In this document: positions 9,705 to 17,693 of the stretch, in pieces | Numbering within the stretch: position 1 is the first letter of the stretch | Layout: every line of letters starts with the position of its first letter | Origin: an uncultured bacterium | GTDB lineage: Bacteria > Bacteroidota > Rhodothermia > Rhodothermales > UBA10348 | DNA length: 64,000 nucleotides | Reading direction: 5' to 3' | Assembly (NCBI GenBank): GCA_943788505.1 | Contig: CALSQR010000002.1 | Location: 186,001-250,000 of the forward strand | Notes under the pieces: model-generated | What the model was told of the DNA's origin: nothing | The model's input: only the letters and a program-made list of their open reading frames with translations | Databases searched by the model: none | Translations under genes and position numbers: made by a program

Positions 9705-10397
9705 TTGTTGCCAGCTTCCTTGATCCGTTCCGTATCCACCACCTTGACATCCCTCTTGCTGGCTGTTTGCCTGCTTACGCCTTCCTCAGACGTAGTGGCT
9801 CAGGAGCGTCCCACCATGACGGAAACGGGACCTTCGGGTGGCAAAGCGTTCGCTATGTCACTGCTTCTACCAGGTCTTGGGCACAAATATGTCAATGACG
9901 GACATTGGAGTAATTGGGCCATTACCTACGCCAGTACGGATGCTAGCCTTTGGCTGGGACTCATTGGCGGAGAATGGCATCGTAATCATCTCGTTGATTC
10001 CTACACAACGCTCGCCCGAAGTGCCGCTGGTGCCCAGGTTGCTGGAAAAGACCGAACATTTTTCTTAAACCTGGCATCGTTCGAGTCATCCGACGTGTAC
10101 CGAGAAACGATGCTGCGCAACAGATCATGGGATTTGATCGGCTATGTGGACGACCCAGCTTTTCAGTGGGAGTGGCAGAATGATACTGACTACAGTAACT
10201 ATCGTGACCTCAGGGACGATTCTGAAACTCTTCGTCGCCGCCGTTCGATCCTGATTGCGGGTTTGGTAGCCAACAGACTCATTTCAGGTGCCATATCGGC
10301 TCGCAGTGCAGGACGCTCACGACGCATGGTGGTCACCGCCGCATTTGGTGCGCCGGTTGAAACCATCCCAACTTTTTCTTTGAAGGCCCGGTTCTAA
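9705..10397 (+). CDS. Exported protein of unknown function, DUF5683-like N-terminus
   Basis: A 230-residue protein with a Sec signal peptide ending near VVAQ (about residue 33). The mature N-terminus contains FAMSLLLPGLGHKYVNDGHW, which resembles the membrane-associated DUF5683-type proteins common in Bacteroidota. It is followed by a hydrophobic segment (ASLWLGLIGG) and a tryptophan- and tyrosine-rich middle. A second hydrophobic stretch (ILIAGLVANRLISGAISA) and a strand-like tail ending in Phe suggest membrane insertion. The start is uncertain: there is no ATG before residue 37, and TTG codons at 9705, 9708 and 9720 all keep the signal peptide. Function unknown. Confidence 0.7.
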   Translation: MLPASLIRSVSTTLTSLLLAVCLLTPSSDVVAQERPTMTETGPSGGKAFAMSLLLPGLGHKYVNDGHWSNWAITYASTDASLWLGLIGGEWHRNHLVDSYTTLARSAAGAQVAGKDRTFFLNLASFESSDVYRETMLRNRSWDLIGYVDDPAFQWEWQNDTDYSNYRDLRDDSETLRRRRSILIAGLVANRLISGAISARSAGRSRRMVVTAAFGAPVETIPTFSLKARF

Positions 10398-10446
10398 AAG
10401 GCACTCTGAGCGCAAGCTGACTTCTTGGGGGATTCTAAAACGATTC

Positions 10447-10478
10447 TTGACTACCCTGTCCATACAGGGGTATATTTG
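10447..10478 (+). promoter_or_regulatory. Bacteroidota-type promoter for tRNA-Val
   Basis: TTG (10447-10449) is separated by 21 bases from TATATTTG (10471-10478), an exact match to the Bacteroidota -7 consensus TAnnTTTG. It lies 62 bases before the tRNA and no other gene intervenes. Confidence 0.65.
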
Positions 10479-10540
10479 CGGCCCTCCATTTGGTGCTTTG
10501 CACTATTCCAGGGGACGGGCAGGTGTCATTCCTGCATGAT

Positions 10541-10614
10541 GGGTCCGTAGCTCAGTTGGTTAGAGCGCTACGTTGACATCGTAGAGGTCGATAGTTCGAA
10601 TCTATTCGGACCCA
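10541..10614 (+). tRNA. tRNA-Val (anticodon GAC)
   Basis: A 74-nt cloverleaf without encoded CCA. The 7-bp acceptor stem GGGTCCG/CGGACCC is complete with discriminator A. The D arm has AGCTCAGTTGGTTAGAGC. The anticodon stem CTACG/CGTAG encloses the loop TTGACAT, giving anticodon GAC. The T arm has TTCGAAT with a 5-bp stem including one G-T pair. It stands alone between its own promoter and terminator. Confidence 0.97.
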
Positions 10615-10617
10615 CTC

Positions 10618-10658
10618 AAACCCCTTGTAAGTCGTTGGCTTGCATGGGGGTTTTTTTT
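10618..10658 (+). terminator. Intrinsic terminator after tRNA-Val
   Basis: An imperfect stem pairs the AACCCC region just after the tRNA with GGGGGTT (to 10652) and closes an inner TTGTAAG/CTTGCA helix. Eight consecutive T residues follow. Confidence 0.8.
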
Positions 10659-10795
10659 GTACAACAATCTTAGTCATTTCTTGCCTCTTGGAGCCTGCTC
10701 AGTCAAGGGGCGCGGCGTACAGGGTGCGGGGCAATTCGTACGGCGATTGATCGCCACACATCGGATGCAATTATGGGAAGTAAGCAGGAAGCCGC

Positions 10796-10993
10796 ATGAC
10801 AGAATCAGAAATCAGCGACATAATTGAAAAAGCTTGGCAGGATGACGTCAGCTTCGACGCCATCGAAGCGACCACGGGCTTGTCAGAGCCCGAAGTTATC
10901 TCCTTGATGCGGCGTGAATTGAAGCATTCAAGCTTCAAAATGTGGCGCAAGCGCGTCAGTGGTCGAAAGACGAAGCACTTGAAGCGGGACTAG
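10796..10993 (+). CDS. DUF2805 / TIGR03643 family small protein
   Basis: A 65-residue protein belonging to a small conserved family of unknown function. The N-terminal helix-turn-helix-like part (IEKAWQDDVSFDAIEATTGL, then SEPEVISLMRREL) is followed by the strongly conserved basic tail SSFKMWRKRVSGRKTKHLK. The acidic-then-basic layout suggests nucleic-acid binding, but the family's function is not established. It is monocistronic, 138 bp after the tRNA terminator. Confidence 0.85.
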   Translation: MTESEISDIIEKAWQDDVSFDAIEATTGLSEPEVISLMRRELKHSSFKMWRKRVSGRKTKHLKRD

Positions 10994-11448
10994 GTAACAA
11001 TCTGGTAAATTTGTCCTAGCGGTTCGCTGTATGCCGGGGGCTGGATCTTCTTGCTCATATTAGCCAACGGAAAGGCCCAAAATGCTAAGGATATAGGCGG
11101 GGAATACGGTGGTGAGCTGCAACAATAGAGGTGACTTACGGGCGGGTAAGGGCGCTACAGGAGGGCCAAGGCTGGACAATATGACTGCCTTGGACTCTTG
11201 GCAATACAGTCAGAGGCGATTCAAAAAAGGAATGAACATCCTCTCAAAAGACTTACTTGCGGACGGTACTGCCTCTTCATTATGGCTGACGCTAAAGCCA
11301 CACGACCATCGATCGCCGTCAAGAAATGAGGAGCTGAAGGGGATAAATAGTCGTCCAGAAAGTCGAAATGACCCCACTCTTTTCCGTGGGTGTTATTCCA
11401 GCACAACAAATCCTTAGAGGCAACTTGGGCCCACGTCCTGATTCACTC
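10994..11448. other. Stretch without a recognisable gene
   Basis: I see no gene, RNA or repeat that I can support here. A 102-codon open frame on the plus strand (11109-11417) has no recognisable protein character or signal. The region lies downstream of the DUF2805 gene and of the minus-strand small membrane genes. Confidence 0.5.
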
Positions 11449-11544
11449 TTATTTTCTAAACGCACTGCTGTAGATGATGGCAAACATAAATAGCACTGTG
11501 ACTGCCAGCGCCATTGCAGTGACTATAGTATTTTGGTCTGGCAT
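11449..11544 (-). CDS. 31-residue single-pass membrane microprotein
   Basis: A very short gene that would be missed by length cut-offs. It encodes MPDQNTIVTAMALAV and continues for 16 more residues, ending in AFRK. One hydrophobic segment runs from about residue 7 to 26, with a basic C-terminus. Its ATG overlaps the stop of the upstream 62-residue gene in a TAATG arrangement, which indicates translational coupling. This is like the small accessory subunits of membrane complexes, but no larger partner is adjacent. Function unknown. Confidence 0.55.
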   Translation of the reverse strand: MPDQNTIVTAMALAVTVLFMFAIIYSSAFRK

Positions 11545-11732
11545 TACTCTTCGCCTCTAAATTTTCTGTTTTCCTTGATCGCTGCAAAGTTCATCCAAGC
11601 CAAAATGCTTGGTACCCACAGACCTATGAAAATGGCAGCCAGTTCGAATCCCAAAAACCAGATTGCAATGGACGCCACAAGAGAAAGTATGGCAGCTAGG
11701 TTGAATAGTAATTCAGAGCGCGATAGGTTCAT
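11544..11732 (-). CDS. 62-residue two-helix membrane protein
   Basis: A small membrane protein starting MNLSRSELLFNLAAILSLVA, with two hydrophobic helices (about residues 8-28 and 30-48) and a charged tail KENRKFRGEE. The frame is open further upstream (to 11801), but the ATG at 11732 best fits a short cytoplasmic N-terminus before the first helix. It is coupled by a one-base stop/start overlap to the 31-residue gene. Upstream lies a 7-bp inverted repeat (TACGTGT at 11772-11778, ACACGTA at 11798-11804) that could mark its control region. I do not recognise the family. Confidence 0.6.
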   Translation of the reverse strand: MNLSRSELLFNLAAILSLVASIAIWFLGFELAAIFIGLWVPSILAWMNFAAIKENRKFRGEE

Positions 11733-11858
11733 TTGATCTGTGAAGTGGGTGTGGAGTGACGACTTTAGACTTACGTGTCTCAAGACCATAAAATGATACA
11801 CGTAGCGTAGTCAACGCCCGGATCAACAAGGCTTGTAGTGAAAAAGGCCGAGTCGTTT

Positions 11859-13862
11859 CTACTCTACCATGCGAGCAAATCTGACATCACGAGTACGTCC
11901 GTTCGACAGATAGAATGCGATGACCTGGCCGTTACGATCCCGTTCGAACTCGACAGGACCGTTGCCACTGGTAAACTTGTCTTCTTCACCAGACGTCAGC
12001 TCCAGGTCATTTAGACGGCGGTGCTGTAGTACCAAGGATTCAGCCTTGATGATTACAGTATAGAATGCCTCAGCTTCTTCACTGAAGTACCGGCCGGTGA
12101 AGTCTGATAGGTTTGGCTCCCACCCTTCCTCCTGGCTAGAAGCTTCATCGCCTTCTCTCTCCATTCCTAGGCGCGTTGCAGGATGCAATCCGTTCTGATT
12201 TAGGACAAGCCGGTCCACAACCCCATCTGCGTTGCGCTGAAACGTGACCGAAGCTTCCACGACGGTTAAGGCAAAGGTCGAATCGGACGTCGGGTATAGC
12301 TCGATTTTCTGCTGCCCGGTCGCCTGCGTGTAGAAGGTTGAGTCTTCCCTAGAGAAGGTCAAAATAAATGCTGGTGCCTCATTGAGTGAGTAGTCACCCA
12401 CGAACTCGTCAAAATCAGCTGGATTATACGTGGAAGGGTCAAAATCTCCTTTGGGTTCAGCATCCGGCGCGTTTTCGGGGTTCAATTCCTCGAAAAAGAA
12501 CCCGGCAATGGCGAATGCCTGATTTGAATTGAATCCCGCGTAATTACTCTGTAAAGTGATGCCGGCGTTTAGGGATGGGTAATACACCAGTTGGGATCGA
12601 TGCGCTGCATCCGCACCCCCATGATGTATCCGAGGTAGGCCGTTTTGCTTGTCGAGGAAGAGGCCAAACCCGTATCCAGTCTCTTCGCCATTATTGAGCA
12701 CGAAAGAGGTGGTCATCTGATCGAACGTATCCGGCGATCCGAGTGTGGGATTCGCCATGTTCTCAACCCATTTTTGAAGGTCTCCCAACGTGGAGTAGAT
12801 CCCGCCTGCACCTATGGCTCCACCCAAATCACGAAGTTCGATATATCCTCCAGTGCCATCGGGACCGTATCCCGCCGAGCGTCCTGGGATGATGGCGTTT
12901 GGACTGCGTCGAACCTGCGTGTGATTCATCCCGAGGGGAGCGAAAAGATGTTCCTGCATGAAATCGGGGAAGTCCTGCCCCGAGAGTCTCTCAACAAGTA
13001 CGGCAGCCAAGCCAAATGCCGTGTTGTTGTAATTAAACTCGTCTCCAGGGGTATTCTGAAGAGCTGGCTGGCGTTGAACGATCTCTATCAACTCGGATCG
13101 GTCAATGAAATCTCCTTCGTCTAACCGCCGCCCTGTTAGAATGAGCATGTTTAGAAACTCGCGATATCCTGTCGTGTGCGTAAGCAGATTTCGGACAGTG
13201 ATGGTCTGCCCAAAATCCGGAAGCTCAGGAATGTATGTGCGCACGTCATCTTCCAGCGTAAGCTTGCCTTCTTCCACCAACAACATGATGGCAAAGGCAG
13301 TGAACTGTTTGGACGTGGAGCCGATGTTCGTAGGCGTGTCCATCTCAAATGGCGCACCGTACGTAAGGCTGGCCATTCCCCACGTGTCTGAAAAAACAAT
13401 CTCCCTGTCGCGCCAAATCGATATGCCGACTCCAGGAGACGTCTCTGAGTCGAAGCGGGCCATGAGCTGAGCTACTCGTCCCTCTGGATCTGAGACTTCG
13501 GCCTCCAACATGAACAAGTGAAAGACATAGTCCCCTTCTGCTCCTTCGAATCCGCTTACCTCGATGCGATACTGACCTGCCTTTTCCGCCGCAAACTGGA
13601 ATTCTTCTGGCCCCAGCGCAGGGCCATCAAACTGCGCCAGCTGCTCCCCATCGGAATTAAATACCGTCACAACCACATCGACTGACAGCTGATTTACATG
13701 ACCACGAACCAAGAAATCATCCCCTGCCTCGATTAGATAGCGGTTAATTTCATCTCCAACAATTGTGCCCGTAACCTCCTCGCCCACAACGGGTCGCACG
13801 TCCTGAGCGAAAATTGGAAGGGTCAAAAAAGTGAGCAGAATGACTGAGAGTATCGTTCGCAT
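11859..13862 (-). CDS. Beta-lactamase-family serine hydrolase (class C / D-Ala-D-Ala peptidase-like)
   Basis: A 667-residue periplasmic protein. The signal peptide is MRTILSVILLTFLTLPIFAQ; I start there (ATG at 13862) although the frame is open 40 codons further. Residues about 25-125 form a beta-rich pre-peptidase-like domain. The serine hydrolase domain carries the S-x-x-K motif in STSKQF, the Y-x-N motif in NYNNTAFG, and HHGGAD in place of the third K-T-G motif. About 200 C-terminal residues form one or two DUF3471-like beta domains. Such proteins cleave or transfer D-amino peptides or esters; actual beta-lactamase activity is not implied. It is monocistronic. Confidence 0.88.
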   Translation of the reverse strand: MRTILSVILLTFLTLPIFAQDVRPVVGEEVTGTIVGDEINRYLIEAGDDFLVRGHVNQLSVDVVVTVFNSDGEQLAQFDGPALGPEEFQFAAEKAGQYRIEVSGFEGAEGDYVFHLFMLEAEVSDPEGRVAQLMARFDSETSPGVGISIWRDREIVFSDTWGMASLTYGAPFEMDTPTNIGSTSKQFTAFAIMLLVEEGKLTLEDDVRTYIPELPDFGQTITVRNLLTHTTGYREFLNMLILTGRRLDEGDFIDRSELIEIVQRQPALQNTPGDEFNYNNTAFGLAAVLVERLSGQDFPDFMQEHLFAPLGMNHTQVRRSPNAIIPGRSAGYGPDGTGGYIELRDLGGAIGAGGIYSTLGDLQKWVENMANPTLGSPDTFDQMTTSFVLNNGEETGYGFGLFLDKQNGLPRIHHGGADAAHRSQLVYYPSLNAGITLQSNYAGFNSNQAFAIAGFFFEELNPENAPDAEPKGDFDPSTYNPADFDEFVGDYSLNEAPAFILTFSREDSTFYTQATGQQKIELYPTSDSTFALTVVEASVTFQRNADGVVDRLVLNQNGLHPATRLGMEREGDEASSQEEGWEPNLSDFTGRYFSEEAEAFYTVIIKAESLVLQHRRLNDLELTSGEEDKFTSGNGPVEFERDRNGQVIAFYLSNGRTRDVRFARMVE

Positions 13863-14076
13863 TTGACCGGACGCTGTTTGCGTGTTTTTGGAGTATGACG
13901 CGAGAGGTATGGTGTCATTATACGGTACGATTCTGCTCTGGATACAGCAATCTATGCCATTTAAAGAAATGACCACCAACACTTTTCGTACCCGTTGACA
14001 ACCACCTAGACGTACGGGCTGTCCACCTGAGAACCGATGCTTCCAGACTCCCTCTTTGTAGAGGTACCCTCACGTC

Positions 14077-14389
14077 ATGATTCGTAATTTCGTAACAACC
14101 GCCCTTCGTAGCAGACATGGGCGGGATCTGATTTTTTGCAGGCCTCCTCCTTTCCCCTCCTTGTAGGCGATCCGACCCTGGCCCTGGATGCTCTCGAATC
14201 CGTGACATTGTCAGAAGATCTGGCGCAGCTCTTTTTTGGAGCTGACTGGCAAAACAGGAGTGACCTGATTGGCTCGCCGAATTTGCCTATCACACTGAGT
14301 TTGGTGTCGGCATCTTGGCTGTAGTAGGCATAACGACTCTAGCAAACGCGTGGATAACCGTCAGCTATCAATCAGTTCGAATTGCGGAG
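14077..14389 (+). pseudogene. Collapsed relic of a MacB/FtsX-type ABC transporter permease
   Basis: Three collinear fragments of one large permease survive in three different frames. At 14077 MIRNFVTTALRS matches the usual permease N-terminus. At about 14148-14234 SSFPLLVGDPTLALDAL, then SVTLSEDLAQLFFG, matches the MacB periplasmic core (pattern FPLL-GDP-AL-S-VLSE-A-FG). At 14264-14389 DWLAEFAYHTEFGVGIL, then ANAWITVSYQSVRIAEQ, matches the last transmembrane segment and tail. A normal gene is about 2.4 kb; here about 2.1 kb is missing through internal deletions. The 3' end abuts the SatD-like gene. It cannot make a functional protein. Confidence 0.6.
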
Positions 14390-14409
14390 CAGCAACGTTA
14401 TGGCCAGTG

Positions 14410-15024
14410 CTATGCCAGATATGCTTCGTATTTGGTACGAAAGAAATGGTCCAGCAGGGTTAACTCTTCAACGTGTGAACGACGCTTTCGGTCGCTAACT
14501 GATGACTGCCCGATACCCAGGATGCGAGATAGCCCCTCCTGATTGGCTTCTGGATAGTCCCAACGCGCATGTAGGTACTCGGCGGAGGCTTGGCTCCAGT
14601 CATCCACGACAACTAATGCAAGCGCAAGGCACACATCCATCAGCTCATCAAACGCTGGCCATGGGGTCGAGAGCGCGAGCAAGCATCTTTGTTTCACTAT
14701 CTGGTCGAACAGATACTCGGACCTTTGAAATGCATCACCATTAGATTCTGCCACAGCCTCCGACCTAAAATCTACCGTTCCAATACCGATCGCTAGTTGA
14801 AGGTCTTGACCCATTGCAACTTTGAACGCTGCGCGAATCCTGAGGGCGGTTAAAAGGGCATTTTGAGGCTCGTCAATTACAAGCTGAAAGCTATCTCCTC
14901 TAAATAATTGCCAGTCTAGTGGTTCGCTACCAAACCCATTCAAAACAGATTTGAGGGCCTGCACCCACTCTTGAGGGGTTCTGAGGCTTTTGTCGACGAT
15001 ATGTCCGGTGATCACGGCATGCAT
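14410..15024 (-). CDS. SatD-family protein (cyclase-like domain plus HTH)
   Basis: A 204-residue protein resembling the SatD family. The N-terminal part (MHAVITGHIVDKS, then WQLFRGDSFQLVI and AIGIG) resembles a nucleotidyl-cyclase-like fold, with GDS where cyclases hold a metal-binding loop. The middle carries AESNGDAFQRSE, conserved in the family. The C-terminal part contains ILGIGQSSVSDRKRR, which looks like the recognition part of a helix-turn-helix. Family members are poorly understood; a DNA-binding or nucleotide-sensing role is inference. In other genomes SatD-like genes often have a DUF3307 membrane partner, which is absent here. Three 28-bp repeats lie directly upstream and may be its own operator. 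Confidence 0.65.
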   Translation of the reverse strand: MHAVITGHIVDKSLRTPQEWVQALKSVLNGFGSEPLDWQLFRGDSFQLVIDEPQNALLTALRIRAAFKVAMGQDLQLAIGIGTVDFRSEAVAESNGDAFQRSEYLFDQIVKQRCLLALSTPWPAFDELMDVCLALALVVVDDWSQASAEYLHARWDYPEANQEGLSRILGIGQSSVSDRKRRSHVEELTLLDHFFRTKYEAYLA

Positions 15025-15031
15025 ATTACCA

Positions 15032-15115
15032 TAATCGTCTATTGGATCGATAATGTCAATTATCGTCTTAAATACCGATAAATATACTTATCGTCCGTTA
15101 TGCCGATGTGCACAA
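15032..15115. repeat. Three imperfect 28-bp direct repeats upstream of the SatD-like gene
   Basis: Units begin at 15032, 15060 and 15088. Each starts T(T/A)ATCGTC, then eight variable bases, then CGAT, usually CGATAA. This also creates two identical-geometry inverted repeats, CGATAA-N6-TTATCG, at 15048-15065 and 15076-15093. The array ends 8 bp before the SatD-like start codon (minus strand, ATG at 15024) and 16 bp past the stop of the small-subunit gene. An autoregulatory operator is the simplest reading. Confidence 0.6.
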
Positions 15116-15130
15116 AGCGATCTTAATCGC

Positions 15131-15739
15131 TCACGACGCAGGGTATTCAAGTCCTAAATGAGCCATCGCATCATGGCTGCATCCCTCCCAATACGCTTGT
15201 GGAGTGTTGCCCGCATAGCCGAGGTCATCTACTCCGATCTTGCTTGACCAAAATCCTGACGCTGTCAAGTCACGTATTAGGGTAAAAAACTCAGCTCCCT
15301 CCTCAAGACCCGGCTCCACATCGTCTGGCCATGCAATACGATCCAGAAATGCCGTCTGCTGAGAATCATCCAGTGTAATGAATGAACTGGAATGATCAGA
15401 CGTTGTCTGCTGGTCTAACCATGCCAGTCCTTCCTTCAGAGGCTCTTCTATCCCATCCGTTTCTTCCAGAATGAAATCGATGAAAGCGGGTACCCCAGCA
15501 TCTGTAGCGCTGCCACTTTGATCGTCGGCAGGAATAATCAGGTCTACCAATACCTTGACCGTTTCGTATTCGTGCCGGCTTAGAACAGTTGGTTCTCGGT
15601 CTGCTAATGGAAGCTGACCAGCCGACTTCACAACGCGATCGGTAGCTCGCTCAACATCAGATGGACCACATCCAGGGATTGTGGTGGCCAAGGCCGCCAT
15701 CGCCATCAGTTTCAATGATTCTCTTCGTGTGAGTGTCAT
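15131..15739 (-). CDS. Gluconate 2-dehydrogenase subunit 3 family protein
   Basis: A 202-residue small subunit of a periplasmic GMC-type sugar dehydrogenase. The N-terminus has a twin-arginine signal, TRRESLKLMAMAALA, with a Cys (IPGCGP) after the hydrophobic stretch. The family core follows: EYETVKVLVDLIIPADDQ near residue 55, then VPAFIDFILEE, and the C-terminal GNTPQAYWEGCSH. In this family the small subunit carries the Tat signal and exports the folded FAD subunit with it. Its ATG overlaps the stop of the large subunit by one base (TAATG), so the two are coupled. Confidence 0.9.
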   Translation of the reverse strand: MTLTRRESLKLMAMAALATTIPGCGPSDVERATDRVVKSAGQLPLADREPTVLSRHEYETVKVLVDLIIPADDQSGSATDAGVPAFIDFILEETDGIEEPLKEGLAWLDQQTTSDHSSSFITLDDSQQTAFLDRIAWPDDVEPGLEEGAEFFTLIRDLTASGFWSSKIGVDDLGYAGNTPQAYWEGCSHDAMAHLGLEYPAS

Positions 15740-17454
15740 TAAATGTTCCTCTTCTTCATTTCGTCCAGCAGGTACTCAGAGGTGCGCATTGATAGCGCGA
15801 GAATTGACCACGTTGGATTCTTGTGAGCTTGCGAGACGAATGGTCCAGCATCTGCAACAAACAGATTCTTGACCTCATGCGACTGGCAGTTTGAATTCAG
15901 TACGCTTGTTTTTGCATCAGCCCCCATTCGGGTTGTGCCCACTTCATGTATGATCTGTCCAGGCCGTGTAATGCCATAATTATCCTCTTTCGTAGGCATG
16001 TCCCAGACGGAGGTCCCTCCTGAAGCATGGATAATTTCGCGAGCAGTCTCGTGGAAATGCTTCATCTGAAGCAATTCCTCGTCGCTCCATGACACATCGA
16101 ATTTCAAGACGGGGATACCGTATTTATCGACCATATCCGGATCGATAGAGCAGTTGTTCTCATAGCGCGCGATCATCTCGCCGCGACCAGACATTCCTAC
16201 GTATGTCCCCCAAAGCCTGCGATAGTCATTTTTGAGTTGAGCCCCGAAGCCTCCTCCCCCTCGGCTACGGTCTCCATCATCGAGTTTACCGTTGATACGG
16301 TGTATGCCGCCCCCAAATCCATAACCAGGCATGCCGCGGCCGCCCCATACTTCAATGTGATAGCCGCGAGAGAATGGAAGACTACGATCTTTTTCAAGCC
16401 ACCACGGAATGTAGATGTGCATGCCACCTACCCCATCATCATTGTGCGCAGGCATATCTATTAGCTGGGGAAAGAACCCCATGGCATCTGCGCCGGTCGA
16501 ATCAGTTAGGTAACGCCCTACAACGTCGCTAGAGTTTCCAATACCGTTAGGATGCTGACGTGACTTCGAATTGAGCATCAATCGGGCAGACTCACAGGCA
16601 CTGGCGGCAAGTACGACTGCTTTGGCCCTGACCTCGTAATCCTGCATGGTCTGTGTGTCGACATAGGAGACGCCTGTTGCCAATCCTTCATCGTCGGTCA
16701 AGACTTCACGAGCCATTGCATGGGTGATTACGGTCAAGTTGCCCGTATCAAGTGCCGGTGGTAACAGAACGGACTGGGAGGAGAAGTTCGATCTCGTGGA
16801 ACAGCCCCGATTGCATTGTCCGCAGTAATGACAGGCTGGGCGATTGCCGAGCGGTTGAGTCAAGATGGAGAGTCTTGAAGGAATGACTGGAACGCCCGCC
16901 CGTTGAGCGCCGCCCTTAATCATCATCTCATAGCAGCGCGGCTTCGGGGGCGGCAGGAAGATGCCATCGGGCTCATTGTAGAAATTCTCGGCGCTTCCGA
17001 AGATGCCGACCATTCGATCAACCCGATCGTAATACGGTTTTAGGTCGTCATATCCGATGGGCCAATCATCTCCCTTCCCGTCAATGGTTTTACGCTTGAA
17101 GTCATCTGGACCAAATCGTAAAGAAATACGCCCCCAGTGGTGAGTGCGCCCCCCAACCATACGGGCGCGCCACCAATCCCAAGTGGTGCCGTCAGCAGTC
17201 GTGTAGGGCTCGCCGTCAATCTGCCATCCGCCGATGCACGCATCGAACTCACCAAATGGCCGGTCCTTTGTCGACTTCCCACGCCTCGGGGATTGGTAAT
17301 TGTACTTGAGCATGGCGCCATCGCGCACAGCATCCCAGTCCCCTCCGGCCTCGAGAAGCACCACTTTGGCTCCAGCTTCTGTGAGCGTTTTGGCGGCCAT
17401 TCCGCCGCCCGCTCCCGATCCTACTATGCAAACATCGTAGACTTCCTGTGACAT
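15739..17454 (-). CDS. GMC-family FAD oxidoreductase, large subunit
   Basis: A 571-residue flavoprotein dehydrogenase, probably oxidising a sugar or sugar alcohol in the periplasm and passing electrons to a cytochrome or quinone. The FAD-binding Rossmann motif DVCIVGSGAGGGMAAKTL begins at residue 7. The GMC C-terminal signature has the catalytic His in HEVGTTRMG and the second polar residue in AHKNPTWSI. A cysteine cluster CHYCGQCNRGC near residue 218 could bind an iron-sulfur cluster, as in bacterial FAD-glucose dehydrogenase. It has no signal of its own and probably leaves the cell with the Tat-tagged subunit 3 encoded next. The substrate cannot be told from sequence. Confidence 0.9.
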   Translation of the reverse strand: MSQEVYDVCIVGSGAGGGMAAKTLTEAGAKVVLLEAGGDWDAVRDGAMLKYNYQSPRRGKSTKDRPFGEFDACIGGWQIDGEPYTTADGTTWDWWRARMVGGRTHHWGRISLRFGPDDFKRKTIDGKGDDWPIGYDDLKPYYDRVDRMVGIFGSAENFYNEPDGIFLPPPKPRCYEMMIKGGAQRAGVPVIPSRLSILTQPLGNRPACHYCGQCNRGCSTRSNFSSQSVLLPPALDTGNLTVITHAMAREVLTDDEGLATGVSYVDTQTMQDYEVRAKAVVLAASACESARLMLNSKSRQHPNGIGNSSDVVGRYLTDSTGADAMGFFPQLIDMPAHNDDGVGGMHIYIPWWLEKDRSLPFSRGYHIEVWGGRGMPGYGFGGGIHRINGKLDDGDRSRGGGGFGAQLKNDYRRLWGTYVGMSGRGEMIARYENNCSIDPDMVDKYGIPVLKFDVSWSDEELLQMKHFHETAREIIHASGGTSVWDMPTKEDNYGITRPGQIIHEVGTTRMGADAKTSVLNSNCQSHEVKNLFVADAGPFVSQAHKNPTWSILALSMRTSEYLLDEMKKRNI

Positions 17455-17693
17455 GTGTTCGATTCCGAGATTCTTAAGGCAATTCTTGAGACTCTTCGAG
17501 TTGTAAACATGAATCCTCGAAAAATAACTCTAAGAATGTAACGGCTAGAGGTACGATTTGCGACGGGTATTGAGCAAGAAGCGCAAAACCCCACGCCTAG
17601 AGAAAATTGATCCTCTTCATCAATTTCTCCTTATAGGAGGCACCAAGAGGAATAACCTTGTTTCCCAAAACAATACTTGAGTCTTGGATGTCA

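Noticed and set aside
11109-11417. 102-codon plus-strand open frame as a gene
   Set aside because: No recognisable domain, signal or coding character.
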